Below are positions 24,121 to 32,060 of a DNA stretch of 64,000 nucleotides, one piece after another (positions within the stretch are counted from its first letter, which is position 1; every line of letters starts with the position of its first letter). The notes below the pieces were generated by a model. The model was not told the origin of the DNA. It saw nothing but the letters and a program-made list of their open reading frames with translations, and made no database searches. Origin of the DNA: Rhodococcus sp. ABRD24 (GTDB lineage Bacteria > Actinomycetota > Actinomycetes > Mycobacteriales > Mycobacteriaceae); the NCBI RefSeq assembly GCF_004328705.1, contig NZ_CP035319.1, forward strand, positions 2,356,001 to 2,420,000, given 5' to 3'. Both the position numbers and the translations under genes were made by a program.

Positions 24121-25674
24121 GTGTCGGATGGACAACGCAGGACGAATCAGGAGACGGACGCCCGAATCCCTGGCGTACATGTCACCCTTCCCGACGGCCG
24201 GCATGCCTGGGAGGTTGAGGCGTGCCGAGTATCCGGGTTCGATGCGCTGGTCATCGCCGCGGCCGCGCAGGTACTTCCCGCAGTCACGCTGACCGCCGGA
24301 GTCCCACACGGCAATGTGCCGTCGGACGGTGCCCTCACCACCACACTGGTGCCGCACCTCGGGGGAGCCTCGGTACAGGTGCACGGCAAAGCGAACACCA
24401 ACGCCACACACCGCGTCACTTCGGCGGGCTTCGCGCTGCTGTTCGAAGCCGTCGTCTCGTCGGGCGATGCCGTCCCGGCGCCGGGAACTTCGATTGGCGG
24501 ACCCGCGCAGTCGATTTCACCGATCGACAAAGCTCCCGCGGACGGCGCGATTGCTATCGAAGCGCAGTGCACACCCACCGGGTCCAGCGATATCCATGTC
24601 CCGCCCCGTGATGCGGCCGAACGGTTGACGTTCGCGACGTGGGCGGTGGTCACCGGCAAGTCCGCAAAGAGCATCTTCGCGACACTCCCCGTGGTCGACG
24701 ACACCACCGCCGAGAAGCTCGCGGCGCGACTCACCAAGCGCGCCGGCGGCGAGATCACTGTGAACGACGTGCTGGGCGCCGAGACCGTCGAGCAGCTCGC
24801 CGAGGTCGTCCGTCAGCACCTCGAGGATGGAATCAAGATCGACGGCCTGGTCCGTACCCTGCGTCCGCGCGCCGAGGGGTCGAATGCGGTACCGGTGTTC
24901 GTGTTCCACCCGGCCGGTGGTTCGACGGTGGCGTACGAACCACTACTCCGACGTCTGCCCGCGCACACCCCGATGTTCGGACTCGAGCGCGTCGAGGGCC
25001 CCCTCGAGGAGCGCGCCAAGGCATACGTCCCGCTGCTGCGCGAGATCCAGGGCGACGGGCCGTACGTGCTGTACGGGTGGTCGTTCGGTGGCGCCCTGGC
25101 ATACGCCGTGGCGAAGGAGCTACGCCGGGACGGCGCCGATGTCCGGCTCGTCGGGCTGATCGACACCGTCATGCCCGGCGAGAAGGTCGAGGACTCCCCG
25201 GATGAGATCCGTCGACGGTGGCAGCGATATGCCGCGTTCGCGAAGAAGACGTACAACGTCGACGCGCCGCTGCCGTACGACCGGCTCGCCGCGGCCGACA
25301 GCGACGAGGAACAAATCCGAATCCTCATGGACCTGCTGAGGTTGAGCGGCACCAAGATCCCCAGCGGCATCCTCGAGCACCAGCGCACGTCGTGGCTCGA
25401 CAACCGGGCCGTACCGTCCACCGACTTCGGGACCTACGACGGCGCAGTCGTGCTGTACATGGCCGAGGCCTACCTGGACGACCAGATCGCTCTCGAGCCC
25501 GCATTCGCGACCCGGCAGCCGGACGGCGGATGGGGCGAGGCAGTGCAGGCCCTGGAGGTCGTCCACGTCAGCTGCGACCACATCCAGATCGTCGACGAAC
25601 CGTACATCTCGAAGGTCGCGGCCGATCTGGCCGAGAAGCTGGGCGCCATCGAGTCCGAGGTGCGGATTGGCTGA
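24121..25674 (+). CDS. Free-standing Pks13-type C-terminal module (carrier-like region plus thioesterase/acyltransferase)
   Basis: 517 residues that match the C-terminal third of the mycolate condensase Pks13 but without KS and AT domains. Residues about 10-150 are a linker-like region (GVHVTLPDGRHAWEVEACRV). About 170-235 is a degenerate carrier-like segment (KSIFATLPVVDDTTAEKLAA, TVEQLAEVV) with no DSL serine visible. From about 240 the thioesterase reads VFVFHPAGGSTVAYEPLLRR, the nucleophile elbow LYGWSFGGALAYAVAKEL, GLIDTVMPGE (Asp), YDGAVVLYMAEAY and a final His in VSCDHIQIVDEPY. In Pks13 this domain transfers the beta-ketoacyl chain to trehalose. The start GTG 24121 is chosen for GAAGGGAG 6 nt upstream. 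It may be a paralogue acting in trans on a related ester. Confidence 0.85.
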   Translation: MSDGQRRTNQETDARIPGVHVTLPDGRHAWEVEACRVSGFDALVIAAAAQVLPAVTLTAGVPHGNVPSDGALTTTLVPHLGGASVQVHGKANTNATHRVTSAGFALLFEAVVSSGDAVPAPGTSIGGPAQSISPIDKAPADGAIAIEAQCTPTGSSDIHVPPRDAAERLTFATWAVVTGKSAKSIFATLPVVDDTTAEKLAARLTKRAGGEITVNDVLGAETVEQLAEVVRQHLEDGIKIDGLVRTLRPRAEGSNAVPVFVFHPAGGSTVAYEPLLRRLPAHTPMFGLERVEGPLEERAKAYVPLLREIQGDGPYVLYGWSFGGALAYAVAKELRRDGADVRLVGLIDTVMPGEKVEDSPDEIRRRWQRYAAFAKKTYNVDAPLPYDRLAAADSDEEQIRILMDLLRLSGTKIPSGILEHQRTSWLDNRAVPSTDFGTYDGAVVLYMAEAYLDDQIALEPAFATRQPDGGWGEAVQALEVVHVSCDHIQIVDEPYISKVAADLAEKLGAIESEVRIG

Positions 25675-25739
25675 ACGGCATCCGCTGAGGATCTGGTCTT
25701 CGACGAGCGCCGGTTGCACGGGCCTGGACACTCATGGTT

Positions 25740-27047
25740 TCAGTGATCGGGTTCGAGAGATAGCGCCGCCGCCCTGTCCAACAGCATCTTCCGCTCACGG
25801 TCGTTGCCAGTGATCCGGGCAGCATCCTCGAATTCCTTGCGTGCCTCTTTGTTTCGACCGATTCGCGACAGAAGCTCGCCGCGGGTCGCGGGTAGCAGCC
25901 GGTAGCCGACGAGGCGCCCGCCGTCGACGAGACTGTCGACGATGCGAAGCGCCGCGTCGGGACCGGACGCCATCGCTACCGCCGCAGCACGATTCAGCTC
26001 GACGATCGGCGACGGCGCGAGCCTCCCGAGCGCCTCGTAGAGCAGCACGATCCGATCCCAGTCGGTCTCGTCCACGGACGATGCGACCGCATGGCACTCC
26101 GCGATGGCTGCCTGCAAGGCATACGCGCCGCGTCCGCGCCCGAGCGCGTCGGTTCGGGCCAGCGCGGCGCGTCCCCGGGTGATGCAGCCCCGATCCCAGC
26201 GTCGCCTGTCCTGGTCGGCGAGCAGCACCGGATCACCGTTCGCATCGAGCCGCGCCGGGAACCGGGCCGCCGTCAGTTCCATCAGCGCGAGGAGTCCGTG
26301 CACATCCGGCTCGCGCGGCAGGAGCTCGGCCAGGATGCGTCCGAGCCGGACTGCCTCGCGACTCAGTTCCGGACGCATCCACTCATCACCCGCGCTCGAC
26401 ACGTGCCCCTCATTGAACACGAGATACAGCACGCCGAGCACCGCACCGAGTCGAGTGCCGAACTCGGTGCGCGGAGGTACCTCGAACGGTACCTTCGCTG
26501 CTGCAAGGGTTTTCTTCGCACGGACGATCCGCTGCTGCACGGTCGCCGTCGACACCAGGAACGCGCGCGCGATCTCCTCACTCGACAACCCACCTACTAC
26601 GCGTAGCGTCAGCGCAACCTGCGCCTCCCGGGAGAGCACCGGATGGCATGACACGAAGACGAGGCGGAGCACGTCGTCGTCGATTCGGTCCGGGTCCCAA
26701 GGAAGTTCGGCAGATGCTACTGCCGTGTCCTCGGTCTCGAGGTCACGCGCGATGGCGGCGACTCGCTCGTCGTAGCGTTCCTGCCGCCGCCAGCCGTCGA
26801 TCGCCTTGCGCTTCGCGACGGTGGTGAGCCAGGCCCCGGGATTCGCCGGGACACCCGCCCGCGGCCACTGCGCGAGCGCATCGACGAGGGCCTCCTGCGC
26901 AAGGTCCTCGGCCAGGCCGAAGTCGCCCACGGTGCGGGTCAGCGTCGCGACGATGCGGGCAGACTCGATCCGCCACACCGCAGCGACGGAACGCCGCGCG
27001 GACTCCTCGGTGGAATCCGCCCGGCGCTCGATGGAGGCGTCGGACAT
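25740..27047 (-). CDS. ECF sigma factor with C-terminal TPR-like domain (ECF42/DUF6596 type)
   Basis: 435 residues. Region sigma-2: ARIVATLTRTVGDFGLAEDL, AQEALVDALAQWP and WLTTVAKRKAIDGWRR. Region sigma-4: LTLRVVGGLSSEEIARAFLV and TVQQRIVRAKKTL. The long C-terminal half (from about 190) carries VLYLVFNEGHVSS and helical repeat-like sequence (YALQAAIAECHA, ALGRLAPSPIVELNRAAAVA), as in ECF42. No anti-sigma gene is present; this group is instead encoded with YCII/DGPF proteins, as here. The ATG at 27047 is 4 nt after the YCII stop. It probably directs transcription of its own pair. Confidence 0.92.
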   Translation of the reverse strand: MSDASIERRADSTEESARRSVAAVWRIESARIVATLTRTVGDFGLAEDLAQEALVDALAQWPRAGVPANPGAWLTTVAKRKAIDGWRRQERYDERVAAIARDLETEDTAVASAELPWDPDRIDDDVLRLVFVSCHPVLSREAQVALTLRVVGGLSSEEIARAFLVSTATVQQRIVRAKKTLAAAKVPFEVPPRTEFGTRLGAVLGVLYLVFNEGHVSSAGDEWMRPELSREAVRLGRILAELLPREPDVHGLLALMELTAARFPARLDANGDPVLLADQDRRRWDRGCITRGRAALARTDALGRGRGAYALQAAIAECHAVASSVDETDWDRIVLLYEALGRLAPSPIVELNRAAAVAMASGPDAALRIVDSLVDGGRLVGYRLLPATRGELLSRIGRNKEARKEFEDAARITGNDRERKMLLDRAAALSLEPDH

Positions 27048-27051
27048 GCAA

Positions 27052-27474
27052 TCAGGCCCTGCGACCCTCGAGCTCCTCACGCCAGCCCTCTTCCTTCTGA
27101 ATCCACTCATTGTCCTGTGGGAAATCCTCGACCCCGGTCACCCGGCGAACCTCGATCTTGGAGCCCGGGCCCACCGGCACCCGCTTGGCCCATTCGGCCG
27201 CTTCCTCCTTGGACGCGACCTCGAGGATCCAGAATCCGTTGAACAGTTCCTTGGTCTCCCCGTACGGACCGTCGGTGACGAGCGGGGTGTCCCCGGAGAA
27301 GTCGACGACGAAGCCCTCGTCCGCGTCGGCCAGCCCCTCCCCGGCGAGCAGTACGCCAGCCTTGATCATCGACTCGTTGAACTTGCCCATTGCCTCGATG
27401 ACCTGCTCGAACGGGACGCTCTTGTAGGCCTCGACAGCCTCGTCGGTCGCGCGCATGATCAGCATGTACTTCAT
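27052..27474 (-). CDS. YCII-related (DGPF-domain) protein, partner of the ECF42 sigma factor
   Basis: 140 residues: MKYMLIMRATDEAVEAYKSV, then AGEGLADADEGFVVDFSG and the family motif TDGPYGETKELFNGFWILEV, with a conserved KRVPVGPGSKIEVRRV end. The fold is a small dimeric alpha/beta barrel; no reaction is established. It is co-encoded upstream of the sigma factor (4-nt gap), the standard arrangement of this family, and is thought to act in the same regulatory circuit. The ATG at 27474 follows GAAGGAG. The frame open to 27597 is not used. Confidence 0.9.
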   Translation of the reverse strand: MKYMLIMRATDEAVEAYKSVPFEQVIEAMGKFNESMIKAGVLLAGEGLADADEGFVVDFSGDTPLVTDGPYGETKELFNGFWILEVASKEEAAEWAKRVPVGPGSKIEVRRVTGVEDFPQDNEWIQKEEGWREELEGRRA

Positions 27475-27633
27475 TGGTTCACTCCTTCTGTCGGGCCGTA
27501 TCTCGACCCTCTCATCCAAGACGTCGAACGGGAAGACGTCGGATCGACACGGTTCGAGATTTGATTTTCGGACACCGCGAGAGCATCGGCGCCGCAATCT
27601 TCACCTGGTTCGATAGATGCCGCAGAGAGAAAT

Positions 27634-27648
27634 ACTATGTAACGTAGT
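27634..27648. promoter_or_regulatory. BlaI-type operator, site 1 (tlpA-ccdA promoter)
   Basis: ACTATGTAACGTAGT inside AAAT...TTTTT, about 44 bp before the tlpA start. It shares ACTA-N7-TAGT and the A/T flanks with 29290, 32007 and 34359. Confidence 0.75.
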
Positions 27649-27691
27649 TTTTTGGGGGGTTCGGATCGAGCTACTGCATGAAGGGACGCCA

Positions 27692-28417
27692 GTGCGGACT
27701 GAGGTTTCTTGTCCATGCGCCGAATCCGGCCCGGGTCGGAGCGGCCGGGTCGATCGACAGCGAGGTCGGACCGCCGTGCCAACGGTTCGAAGTTGGGCTC
27801 CGCGATCGCGGCCTGAGCGCCGTGGCCGGCCTCGGGCTCTCGCGCTTGCGGCAGGCATGGTCGCCGTTGTCGCCCTCGCCGGCTGCTCTACGGGATCCGA
27901 TGCCGTGGCGCTGGGTGGATCTTTCGACTTCGTCTCGCCGGGTGGCCAGATCGACATCTTCTACGACCCGCCGAGCAGCCGAGGGAAGATCGGGGCGATC
28001 TCCGGCCCCGACCTCATGGATGACGCGCGAACCGTGTCATTGGCCGACTACGGCGGACAAGTTGTCGTGATCAACCTGTGGGGGCAGTGGTGTGCGCCCT
28101 GCCGATCCGAAGCAGATGACCTCGAGCGGGTCTACGAAGAAACGAAAGCCCTTGGCGTGCAATTCCTAGGGATCAACGTGCGCGATCCTCAGCGTGACAA
28201 AGCCCAGGACTTCGTGATCGACAACAAGGTCTCGTACCCCTCCGTCTACGATCCGCCGATGCGCACCCTGATCGCGCTGGGTGGCAACTATCCCACCAGC
28301 GTTATCCCCTCGACGCTGGTGCTCGACCGTCAGCATCGTGTGGCTGCTGTCTTTCTACGCGCCCTGTTGGTCGAGGACCTGAAACCTGTGGTCGAACGTT
28401 TGGCAGCCGAACAGTGA
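27692..28417 (+). CDS. TlpA/ResA-like thioredoxin lipoprotein
   Basis: An exported thiol-disulfide protein with a lipobox (VAVVALAGCSTG) and a thioredoxin domain: VVVINLWGQWCAPCRSEADD contains WCxPC, and NYPTSVIPSTLVLDRQHRVA supplies the cis-Pro. It would keep apocytochrome c haem-binding Cys or other extracytoplasmic thiols reduced, receiving electrons from the CcdA protein encoded next (4-bp overlap). The start is uncertain: GTG 27692 has GAAGGGA upstream but gives an unusually long charged region before the lipobox; GTG 27776 would give a normal signal. Expression is probably controlled by the BlaI-type site at 27634. Confidence 0.88.
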   Translation: MRTEVSCPCAESGPGRSGRVDRQRGRTAVPTVRSWAPRSRPERRGRPRALALAAGMVAVVALAGCSTGSDAVALGGSFDFVSPGGQIDIFYDPPSSRGKIGAISGPDLMDDARTVSLADYGGQVVVINLWGQWCAPCRSEADDLERVYEETKALGVQFLGINVRDPQRDKAQDFVIDNKVSYPSVYDPPMRTLIALGGNYPTSVIPSTLVLDRQHRVAAVFLRALLVEDLKPVVERLAAEQ

Positions 28418-29223
28418 CGGTCCTCGCTCAGGGCCTCGGCGCAGACTTCCAGGATGCTGCCGCCACTGGGCCGCTCCTCCTTGCTCTCGGTGCCTGCCTT
28501 CTCGCTGGCCTGGTGTCGTTCGCGTCACCGTGTGTCGTACCTCTGGTGCCTGGATATCTGTCCTACCTCGCTGGTGTCGCGGGTGCCGACACTCCTCCAG
28601 CGGTGACCCCCGATTCCCCCCGTGCGCCGTTTCGGGATCGATGGCGAGTAGCCGGGGCCGCGGCGCTGTTCGTTGCGGGATTCACAGTGGTCTTCGTCCT
28701 GGCCACGGCATCGGTCTTCGGCGTGATCGGTGCATTGCGGCTGAACCAGGATCTACTCCAGCGGGTTGGCGGGGTGATCACGATCGTGATGGGCCTGGCC
28801 TTCCTCGGGCTGATTCCTGCGCTGCAGAGGGATTCCAGGCCCACTCCGCGTCGAGTACCTTCTCTTGCAGGAGCTCCGCTACTTGGCGGCGTCTTCGGGC
28901 TCGGCTGGACGCCATGTCTGGGCCCGACACTTGCGGGAGTCTTGTCGGTCGCGGCCGGTACCGAGGGAATCACCGCAGTTCGCGGCGTGGTGCTCATTGT
29001 CGCCTACTGCATCGGACTGGGACTACCCTTCGTCGCACTCGGATTCGGATCCGCCAAGGCGTTGCGGGGAATCGGCTGGATGCGCAGATACTCCCGGGTG
29101 ATCCAGATCGCCGGCGGCCTCATGCTGATCGTGGTGGGCGTCGCCCTGGTCAGTGGCATGTGGGAAATCTTCGTCGGTTGGCTGCGCAATGAGTTCGTCA
29201 CTGCGGTAGTGCTGCCCATCTGA
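28414..29223 (+). CDS. ccdA: CcdA-type thiol-redox membrane protein
   Basis: 269 residues, about six membrane segments. The two redox Cys are in FASPCVVPLVPGYLSYLAG and GLGWTPCLGPTLAGVLS, the canonical positions in TM1 and TM4. It passes electrons from cytosolic thioredoxin to exported thioredoxins such as the upstream TlpA-like protein, for cytochrome c maturation or metal-thiol handling. GTG 28414 overlaps the tlpA stop (GTGA), so the pair is translationally coupled. A ResB/CcsA pair is not in the window, so the pair may serve a specialised role rather than general cytochrome assembly. Confidence 0.92.
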   Translation: MTVLAQGLGADFQDAAATGPLLLALGACLLAGLVSFASPCVVPLVPGYLSYLAGVAGADTPPAVTPDSPRAPFRDRWRVAGAAALFVAGFTVVFVLATASVFGVIGALRLNQDLLQRVGGVITIVMGLAFLGLIPALQRDSRPTPRRVPSLAGAPLLGGVFGLGWTPCLGPTLAGVLSVAAGTEGITAVRGVVLIVAYCIGLGLPFVALGFGSAKALRGIGWMRRYSRVIQIAGGLMLIVVGVALVSGMWEIFVGWLRNEFVTAVVLPI

Positions 29224-29289
29224 CCGAGACCGATCGCCGTCGAACGTACGGAAGCCGGGAAGACTGCCCGCACAGCAAAGCCTTGAAAT

Positions 29290-29304
29290 ACTATTGTACG
29301 TAGT
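29290..29304. promoter_or_regulatory. BlaI-type operator, site 2 (DUF3105-DUF305 promoter)
   Basis: ACTATTGTACGTAGT preceded by GAAAT, 46 bp before the DUF3105 start. Confidence 0.75.
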
Positions 29305-29350
29305 AATTCCCTGAGGGTCGGGACCGGACGAGAGGACACGGGTTCGTGCG

Positions 29351-30121
29351 ATGACAGACAACCGGAAGAAGACCAAGTCAGGCGGCATCCCTGGCACGCG
29401 GCGAATTCCCTGGCAACTGATCGGTGCAGTCACGGTCGTTCTGGGACTGGTCGCGGTCATCGCATACAACACGGTGCCTCGGGCCCTGGAACAGGCTGAG
29501 GCCCAACGGTATGCGCCCAGCTCGGATAATCCGGATCCGTCCACGGACATTGCCGGGGTGGTCGAGGCCGAGTACCCCGCTGGGAATCACGTCCAAGCAC
29601 CGCAGCAAGTCGCCTACGACAAGACTCCGCCGTTCGGAGGCGCGCACGACCAGTACTGGGCCACATGCACCGGCGTCGTCTACCCGGAGCCTATTCGCAG
29701 TGAGAACGCCGTCCATTCGCTCGAACACGGCGCAGTGTGGCTTACCTACAATCCGGACAGGATCAGCTCCGACGACATCGGAGCGCTCGCCGCGAAGGTC
29801 GACGGCGAACCGTACTCATTGATGTCGCCCTACCCTGATCTCGATACGACGATCTCTCTCCAATCCTGGGGCCGTCAGCTCAAACTCGACGATGCACGGG
29901 ACGAGCGGATCGGACAGTTCATCACCGCCCTGAGACAGAATCCCAACACCCACCCCGAGGCGGGTGCGAGCTGTTCGACATTGCGTGGGGGTTTTGACCC
30001 GGACAACCCACCACCGTTCGCGCCGCCTGCGTCCGGTCCTGACAGTGTCCCGGTCGCAGAAGCTCCCGCCGAACCGCAAGGCCGTCCCACTGCCGTACCA
30101 CCCGGGGATGGAAATGGCTGA
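29351..30121 (+). CDS. DUF3105 membrane-anchored protein
   Basis: 256 residues. One N-terminal membrane segment (LIGAVTVVLGLVAVIAYNTV) is followed by an exported domain with the DUF3105 signatures: GNHVQAPQQVAYDKTPPFGG, HDQYWATCTGVVYPEPIRSE, NAVHSLEHGAVWLTYNPD and SLMSPYPDLD. Conserved His/Glu in HSLEHG suggests metal or ligand binding; no function is established. It ends with a Pro-rich tail. Its stop overlaps the start of the DUF305 gene, and such DUF3105/DUF305 pairs are common in actinobacteria. It is probably BlaI-controlled through the site at 29290. Confidence 0.9.
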   Translation: MTDNRKKTKSGGIPGTRRIPWQLIGAVTVVLGLVAVIAYNTVPRALEQAEAQRYAPSSDNPDPSTDIAGVVEAEYPAGNHVQAPQQVAYDKTPPFGGAHDQYWATCTGVVYPEPIRSENAVHSLEHGAVWLTYNPDRISSDDIGALAAKVDGEPYSLMSPYPDLDTTISLQSWGRQLKLDDARDERIGQFITALRQNPNTHPEAGASCSTLRGGFDPDNPPPFAPPASGPDSVPVAEAPAEPQGRPTAVPPGDGNG

Positions 30122-30845
30122 ACCCCGCGGCGACGATGCCCCGATCACCGGCAGCGGGGACGACGCCCGACGAGGATTCTCGCGGGTTGGAACGGTGCTC
30201 GCGGTAGCTCTCGCCGTCCTGGCCGGACTGCTCGTCGGAGCAGCGGGCCAGAGGTGGCTCGCCGGCGAAGCGGTTGCACCACCGCCTCCGGATTCTGTCG
30301 ATGTCGGTTTCGCCCGGGACATGTCGGTTCATCACGGCCAGGCAGTGGAGATGTCGGCGATGGCGTTGACGAACTCCGATGATCCGGCCGTACGGACCCT
30401 TGCCTACGATGTGATCACTACCCAGCAGAGCCAGATCGGCACGATGCAGGGTTGGCTGACGCTGTGGAATCGGTCGCCCAGTGCTACTGGTGCGCCGATG
30501 AATTGGATGTCCGCCGAGGAGCCTTCCGAATCGATGGATCACTCGATGCCGGGGATGAACGACGCGATGGCGACGGAGCCGTCCCGAATGCCGGGCATGG
30601 CGACCACCGAAGAGTTGGCCGAGCTTCGGCGAACCGTCGGACCCGCATTCGACGTTCGGTACCTTCAACTGTTGCTTCGCCATCACCAGGGCGGTATTCC
30701 GATGGCGCAGTATGGCGCCGAGGCTGCGACGGTGCCTGCTGTCTCGTCGCTCGCGGAGCAGATGGTCGATACTCAGCAGGCGGAATCAATCGCCATCGAG
30801 CAGATGCTGGCTTCGAAAGGTGCCGCGCCACTTCCGATGAACTGA
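30114..30845 (+). CDS. DUF305 family exported protein, Met-rich
   Basis: 243 residues from ATG 30114 (ATG 30108 is also in frame), overlapping the DUF3105 stop. A membrane segment (VGTVLAVALAVLAGLLVGAA) precedes two DUF305 halves: DVGFARDMSVHHGQAVEMSA and RYLQLLLRHHQGGIPMAQYG. Between them is a Met/His-rich linker (SMDHSMPGMNDAMATEPSRM, then PGM). DUF305 proteins are ferritin-like four-helix folds often found with copper-resistance genes, and the Met/His-rich linker suits Cu(I) or Cu(II) binding, but binding is inferred. Confidence 0.9.
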   Translation: MAEPRGDDAPITGSGDDARRGFSRVGTVLAVALAVLAGLLVGAAGQRWLAGEAVAPPPPDSVDVGFARDMSVHHGQAVEMSAMALTNSDDPAVRTLAYDVITTQQSQIGTMQGWLTLWNRSPSATGAPMNWMSAEEPSESMDHSMPGMNDAMATEPSRMPGMATTEELAELRRTVGPAFDVRYLQLLLRHHQGGIPMAQYGAEAATVPAVSSLAEQMVDTQQAESIAIEQMLASKGAAPLPMN

Positions 30846-30935
30846 GGCCCTGTCTGATTTCCTGCGATGCCCCTCGCTCCGATGGTTTTACTGCACAACG
30901 GATTCGGAGTACGAGAAGGACCGCAATCCGGCCTG

Positions 30936-31880
30936 TCAGCCCCGGTGGAGAGACTTGAGGAAATCGTTGTACTCTGCGAGAGCAGCGTCGCCCTGCTGGC
31001 TTCGCTTGTCGTCCAAGGCATTGACACGCTCCTCGTCACGACGCCAACGGATGGCGAAGATCACGACGACGAACAATGCGACCGGCTCACCGTAGGACCA
31101 GGCCAGCGCACCGGCCAACTGCTGGTCTGCCATCAGGTCCACGCCCCAGTCCGCTGGGGGAGAAGCGAACGTCGATAGTAGTGGCGAGGTGGCCATCATC
31201 AGAATGACTCCGATGAAGACATGCAGCGGCATCTCGACGAACAGGTCGAAGAACCGGCCCAGGTAGCTCTGCCGGACGGGAAGCGGACCGGTGGAGAGCA
31301 CCGGGACGATGAACAAGATTCCCGTGGCGATGAAGAACACTTCGAGTGCTGTATGCCCAGCCCACGACCGCGAGACGATGTCGAATACCGGTGACAGATA
31401 GATGCCGTAGTAACTGAACAGGAACAGCGGAATGGTGATTCCTGGATGAAGTACCACTCGGGCGGTGCGGCTGCGGAGCGCTCCGAGAGCGCAGCGCAGA
31501 ACCGCAACTCCCCAGCCGGTGTGCGGTGTCGACCTCAACAGCAACGTTCCGGGACAGCCGAGAACGAGTAGCGGCGGCACCACCATCGACAACGTCAGAT
31601 GCTGGAACATCCAGGCACTGAAAATCTCGAACCCGTAGCCCTCGATGCCCAGGCCGGTGACCAGCATCAGAAGCAGGCATCCACAGAGGAAGCTGACGGT
31701 GCGAAACCAGTGCCACTGTCGGCCCTTTCGGCATACTTGCCGAACCGCCCAGCAGTACCAGATCGCCAGGGCGAGACCTGCCAGCGGTAGCAGTGGAAGG
31801 GGTTGGGGGTTCCAGGAGACCATGGCTCCCAACGAGGGCGGCAACTCAGGCCTACTGACCCAGTCCATTGCCGACGTCAC
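30936..31880 (-). CDS. ctaG: CtaG-family cytochrome c oxidase assembly protein
   Basis: About 310 residues with seven or so membrane segments: LAGLALAIWYCWAVRQVCRK, FSAWMFQHLTLSMVVPPLLV, FLFSYYGIYLSPVFDIVSRS and FVEMPLHVFIGVILMMATSP. These are features of the caa3-type CtaG family (Caa3_CtaG), which delivers copper to, or stabilises, cytochrome oxidase and is often next to copper genes. GTG 31880 overlaps the stop of a 22-codon upstream frame; ATG 31868 is an alternative start. Upstream is the BlaI-type site at 32007. Its C-terminus (EERVNALDDKRSQQGDAALA) is cytosolic and charged. Confidence 0.88.
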   Translation of the reverse strand: MTSAMDWVSRPELPPSLGAMVSWNPQPLPLLPLAGLALAIWYCWAVRQVCRKGRQWHWFRTVSFLCGCLLLMLVTGLGIEGYGFEIFSAWMFQHLTLSMVVPPLLVLGCPGTLLLRSTPHTGWGVAVLRCALGALRSRTARVVLHPGITIPLFLFSYYGIYLSPVFDIVSRSWAGHTALEVFFIATGILFIVPVLSTGPLPVRQSYLGRFFDLFVEMPLHVFIGVILMMATSPLLSTFASPPADWGVDLMADQQLAGALAWSYGEPVALFVVVIFAIRWRRDEERVNALDDKRSQQGDAALAEYNDFLKSLHRG

Positions 31881-31945
31881 GCCCTACTCCGGTTCCGTCG
31901 TAGGGCCCTTTCGCACGATCTGTCGATGGCGGGGATGGCGGTCAT
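31877..31945 (-). CDS. Possible 22-residue leader peptide before ctaG
   Basis: ATG 31945 opens a short frame starting MTAIPAIDRSCERALRRNRS whose TGA overlaps the GTG of ctaG (GTGA). It is Arg-rich and lies between the operator at 32007 and ctaG. There is no strong ribosome site (AGGAAG is about 13 nt away), so it may be chance. Confidence 0.25.
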   Translation of the reverse strand: MTAIPAIDRSCERALRRNRSRA

Positions 31946-32006
31946 GATCGGGTGCCCGCTTCCTGTCGAAACGCGATCAGTAAGTCATCGACAGCTTAGC
32001 TGAAAT

Positions 32007-32021
32007 ACTATGCAGGATAGT
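32007..32021. promoter_or_regulatory. BlaI-type operator, site 3 (ctaG promoter)
   Basis: ACTATGCAGGATAGT preceded by TGAAAT and followed by TTT. It matches the reverse complement of site 4 at nearly every position. It lies upstream of ctaG and directly after the BlaR-like gene. Confidence 0.72.
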
Positions 32022-32060
32022 TTTAAAGTTACTCGACGGGTCCGATGCTCGAAAACCGAT

